Source: Sulfurovum sp.
Lineage (GTDB): Bacteria > Campylobacterota > Campylobacteria > Campylobacterales > Sulfurovaceae
NCBI GenBank assembly: GCA_030622375.1
Contig: JAUXGC010000075.1
Span: 1-6,190 of the forward strand
Reading direction: 5' to 3'
DNA: 6,190 bases
A program made the translations under genes and the position numbers. The first letter of the stretch is position 1. Every line of letters starts with the position of its first letter. The notes beneath the pieces are model-generated. The model ran no database searches and was not told the DNA's origin. It worked only from the letters and a program-made list of their open reading frames with translations. Of this stretch, positions 4,125 through 6,190 are shown in pieces.

Positions 4125-5493
4125 TGGAAACAGTGTAGGCAAGATATTAAGTGGACTGTTAGTATTGGGTTTGTTGGTTGGAATGGGTTACATTTATACT
4201 GCATCTGAATTTGAAAGAGTAGCTCCCATAGTACACAATAGTGGAAATACCATATTTTGGAATCGTAAAGATCCTCTAAATATTAAATTAGAAGACAATA
4301 GAGGATTAAAAGATTTTAAACTTATTTTGAGTGATGGGGAAAATAGCATTATTGTTGGACAAGGGACTTTTGAAAATAGTAATAAAGAACAGGCACTGTT
4401 GGTTAAATATCCAAAAAGTAAAATACTTAATCCAAAAGCACAACATTTGAAACTAAAAGTATTGGTCACCGACAGTAGTCTTTGGAACTTTTTTCAGGGC
4501 AATAAAACTGAAAAAATAGTAGATATTAAAATAGATTATAAACATCCAAATGTAAACATACTTGCAAATTCATATAGTATCACACAAGGGGGCAGTGCAT
4601 TGGTTGTTTTTCAGGCTGAAGATGAAAATATAGATACAGTTTATATACAAGCAATAGGAAAAAAATTTCAAGCACAACCTTATAAAAAAGAGGGATACTA
4701 TGTAGCACTTCTTGCTTGGCCATTTACCCAAACAGATTTTTCTGCAAAAATTATTGTTACAGATTTGGCAAAAAATAGACGAGTGACAGATATCCCTTTT
4801 TATCAGAAAAAGCATAAATACAGAGTTTCATTTATTAGGGCAAAAGATAAACTTATAGATGGCAAAATCTCTGACTTGATTGCTAGTGACCCTGAGTATT
4901 CTATTGTAGACAATAGAATGGAAAAACTTAGAACCATTAATGAAACAATGAGACTAAAAAATGAAGATTTGATTCATGAGTTGGGCAGTAAAGTTTCCAA
5001 TGAAATGATAGACTCATGGAAAATAGACAGGTTTTACCCTCTTGAAAATGGTGCAAAAGTAGCAAGTTATGGAGATGAGAGATACTATTATTATAAAACC
5101 AAAGATAATAAAGTGTCTCACTCTTATCATGTGGGAATTGACTTGGCTAGTACAAAAATGGCAATTATTAAAACTTCCAATAGTGGTAGAGTAGTCTATG
5201 CAGACGAGAATGGTATTTATGGCAATATGCCTATGATAGACCATGGTTTGGGACTCTATACTCTTTACGGACACTGCTCTGAGTTGCTTGTAAATGAGGG
5301 GGATGAGGTAAGTGCTAAACAAGCTATTGCCAAAACAGGAGCATCTGGACTAGCACTTGGTGACCATCTTCATTTTGGTATTTTAGTACAAGGTATTGAA
5401 GTAAGACCAGTAGAGTGGTTTGATGCTAGCTGGATCAGAAAAAATATAGATAATATATTTAAAAAAGCAAATAAGATTATTGCGAGCAAATAG
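4114..5493 (+). CDS. Membrane-anchored M23 (LytM-type) metallopeptidase, 459 aa
   Basis: Predicted peptidoglycan peptidase. The ATG at 4114 has AGGA at 4103-4106, 7 bases upstream. One N-terminal hydrophobic segment (about 10-29, ILSGLLVLGLLVGMGYIY) without a cleavage motif or lipobox suggests a membrane anchor with the rest in the periplasm. Residues 35-240 are strand-rich, probably Ig-like or beta-sandwich modules that I cannot name; 265-295 is a charged helix. The M23 domain (about 335-435) has a full active site: zinc ligands H339 and D343 (HVGID) and H420, with H387 (LYGHCSE) and H418 (GDHLHFG) as the catalytic histidines. Since no residue is missing, it should be an active enzyme and not a degenerate EnvC/NlpD-type activator. 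A role in cell shape or cell separation is plausible from the family. From memory, an M23 peptidase gene sits next to lpxC in campylobacters too; unverified. Confidence 0.9.
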   Translation: MRSSGNSVGKILSGLLVLGLLVGMGYIYTASEFERVAPIVHNSGNTIFWNRKDPLNIKLEDNRGLKDFKLILSDGENSIIVGQGTFENSNKEQALLVKYPKSKILNPKAQHLKLKVLVTDSSLWNFFQGNKTEKIVDIKIDYKHPNVNILANSYSITQGGSALVVFQAEDENIDTVYIQAIGKKFQAQPYKKEGYYVALLAWPFTQTDFSAKIIVTDLAKNRRVTDIPFYQKKHKYRVSFIRAKDKLIDGKISDLIASDPEYSIVDNRMEKLRTINETMRLKNEDLIHELGSKVSNEMIDSWKIDRFYPLENGAKVASYGDERYYYYKTKDNKVSHSYHVGIDLASTKMAIIKTSNSGRVVYADENGIYGNMPMIDHGLGLYTLYGHCSELLVNEGDEVSAKQAIAKTGASGLALGDHLHFGILVQGIEVRPVEWFDASWIRKNIDNIFKKANKIIASK

Positions 5494-5581
5494 AACTTGT
5501 AAAAGGAATTTTTGGAAGATAATTAGGTTAGTATAGAAAGCACTATAAAATGGTTTCATAAATAATTTACATAAAAGAGTG

Positions 5582-5611
5582 TATAATCTTCAATAAGTAT
5601 AATATTATAAT
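5582..5611 (+). promoter_or_regulatory. Candidate lpxC promoter region with three TATAAT boxes
   Basis: TATAAT occurs at 5582-5587, 5598-5603 and 5606-5611 in an AT-rich stretch. None has a good -35 box at 16-18 bases, as is common for Campylobacterota sigma-70 promoters. Which box is used cannot be told; all would give a leader of about 75-110 bases before lpxC that contains the hairpin at 5648-5683. The remainder of the 202-base gap (5494-5695) shows no gene and no clear terminator for the upstream operon. Confidence 0.5.
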
Positions 5612-5647
5612 TAAAAAAGTTTAGCTAGCTCTAAGTTAGAGATAAGG

Positions 5648-5683
5648 CTTTTAGAAGAAAAAAGACTTTATTTTTTCTAAAAG
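5648..5683 (+). promoter_or_regulatory. Hairpin in the lpxC leader abutting the Shine-Dalgarno sequence
   Basis: CTTTTAGAA (5648-5656) pairs perfectly with TTCTAAAAG (5675-5683), and four more inner pairs (5657-5660 with 5671-5674, one G-U) give a 13-bp stem around a 10-base loop. The ribosome binding site AAAGGAG begins at the very next base (5684). A second small palindrome, CTCTA-AGT-TAGAG (5629-5641), lies just upstream. There is no T-run after the stem, so it is not a classical terminator; a translational or RNA-stability role is inferred. Confidence 0.55.
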
Positions 5684-5690
5684 AAAGGAG
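5684..5690 (+). promoter_or_regulatory. lpxC ribosome binding site (decides the TTG start)
   Basis: AAAGGAG with a 5-base spacer points to TTG 5696-5698 as the initiator. No in-frame ATG appears until well inside the conserved LpxC fold, so TTG is the only start that keeps the N-terminal GIGLHKG motif. Confidence 0.8.
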
Positions 5691-5695
5691 TGCAT

Positions 5696-6190
5696 TTGCA
5701 ACAACGAACCATTAAAAAGCCAGTTGAAGTTATTGGTATAGGTTTGCATAAGGGTGAGCCTATAAAGCTTAGGCTTGAGCCACTTGATGCAGATGCCGGT
5801 ATTGTATTTTATCGTGAAGATTTAGCTATGAGCATCCCTCTCTCTCCTAAAAGTGTTATTGATACGCGTATGGCTACAGTTATTGGGAATGAAAAAGGGT
5901 ATATATCTACTATAGAGCATTTTCTTTCAGCGGTATATGCTTATGGTATAGACAATATGCGTGTTGTTGTTGATGGAAATGAGATGCCTATTATGGATGG
6001 CTCATCTATCTCTTTTTGTTTATTATTGGATGAAGCTGGTATAGAAGAGTTAGATGCCCCTAAAAAGATTATTTGTTTGAGAAAAACTGTAGAGGTGCAA
6101 GACGGTGATAAATTTGTACGTCTTTCTCCAGCAGATAGTGCAACCTTTGATTTCAAAATTAAGTTTAATCACCCAGTAATAGGTGAGCAG
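5696..6190 (+). CDS. lpxC: UDP-3-O-acyl-N-acetylglucosamine deacetylase LpxC, 3'-truncated by the window edge
   Basis: LpxC is the zinc-dependent deacetylase for the committed step of lipid A synthesis, acting at the cytosolic face of the inner membrane. The first 165 codons are present, roughly half the usual 300 residues, and remain open at the window end. The protein starts QQRTIKKPVEVIGIGLHKG, with the family motif G-GLH-G, and continues with IDTRMATVI and TIEHFLSAVYAYGIDN, where H75 corresponds to the first zinc ligand (H79 of E. coli LpxC). MDGSSISF (100-107) matches the conserved MDGSA--F. The other zinc ligands lie beyond the window. It has its own candidate promoters after the M23 gene, and a structured leader. 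Its presence means a Gram-negative organism making lipid A. Confidence 0.96.
   Translation, partial: MQQRTIKKPVEVIGIGLHKGEPIKLRLEPLDADAGIVFYREDLAMSIPLSPKSVIDTRMATVIGNEKGYISTIEHFLSAVYAYGIDNMRVVVDGNEMPIMDGSSISFCLLLDEAGIEELDAPKKIICLRKTVEVQDGDKFVRLSPADSATFDFKIKFNHPVIGEQ

Noticed and set aside
4570..5322. Minus-strand ORFs across the M23 gene
   Set aside because: Shadows of a gene with complete motifs; no ribosome binding sites or recognisable family features.

Overview
This low-GC window looks chromosomal and most like Campylobacterota (a Sulfurovum/Sulfurimonas/Campylobacter-type bacterium). The assignment rests on the NadC sequence style (LKDTH where most bacteria have KDNH), the tight DHH phosphoesterase / M23 peptidase / lpxC arrangement, and AT-rich spacers with TATAAT boxes but poor -35 boxes. 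No database search was possible, so genus is not assigned.

Layout: (1) 1-896, the 3' part of nadA (quinolinate synthase), whose start lies outside the window. (2) 897-2335, a 1.4 kb accessory insert between nadA and nadC. It holds a DUF2283-like small gene, a 43-bp REP-like hairpin over that gene's stop codon, a degraded DUF3841-like gene end on the minus strand, and an intact REP-associated tyrosine transposase (RAYT/Y1_Tnp, HUH nuclease) with a C-terminal helix-turn-helix. Copies of one repeat core (TTCAACGCCTGACC) sit at 1256-1269 (+), 1487-1500 (-) and 2309-2322 (+), with a degenerate fourth at 1202-1212 (+). The two copies bracketing the transposase form a 28-bp terminal inverted repeat (26/28 identical). 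(3) 2336-5493, three genes in one direction, each overlapping the next by 11 bases: nadC, a DHH/DHHA1 phosphoesterase (NrnA-like), and a membrane-anchored M23 peptidase. (4) 5494-5695, a gene-free AT-rich leader with three TATAAT boxes and a strong hairpin touching the Shine-Dalgarno sequence of lpxC. (5) 5696-6190, the 5' half of lpxC, starting at TTG.

Together: nadA and nadC supply consecutive steps of de novo NAD synthesis (iminoaspartate to quinolinate, then quinolinate to nicotinate mononucleotide), and were probably once adjacent. The RAYT element now separates them, and its right end lies against the nadC ribosome binding site. The DHH protein fits nanoRNA/pAp turnover. The M23 peptidase and LpxC both concern the cell envelope (peptidoglycan and lipid A).

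The part most worth a second look is 1165-2335. The RAYT locus has an unusual repeat head (GGGTCAGGCGTT rather than GTAG), repeats in alternating orientation that all read as S-T-P-D in three different open frames, a transposase promoter whose -35 box lies in the inverted repeat, and a geometry that would allow inversion or deletion of the enclosed DNA.
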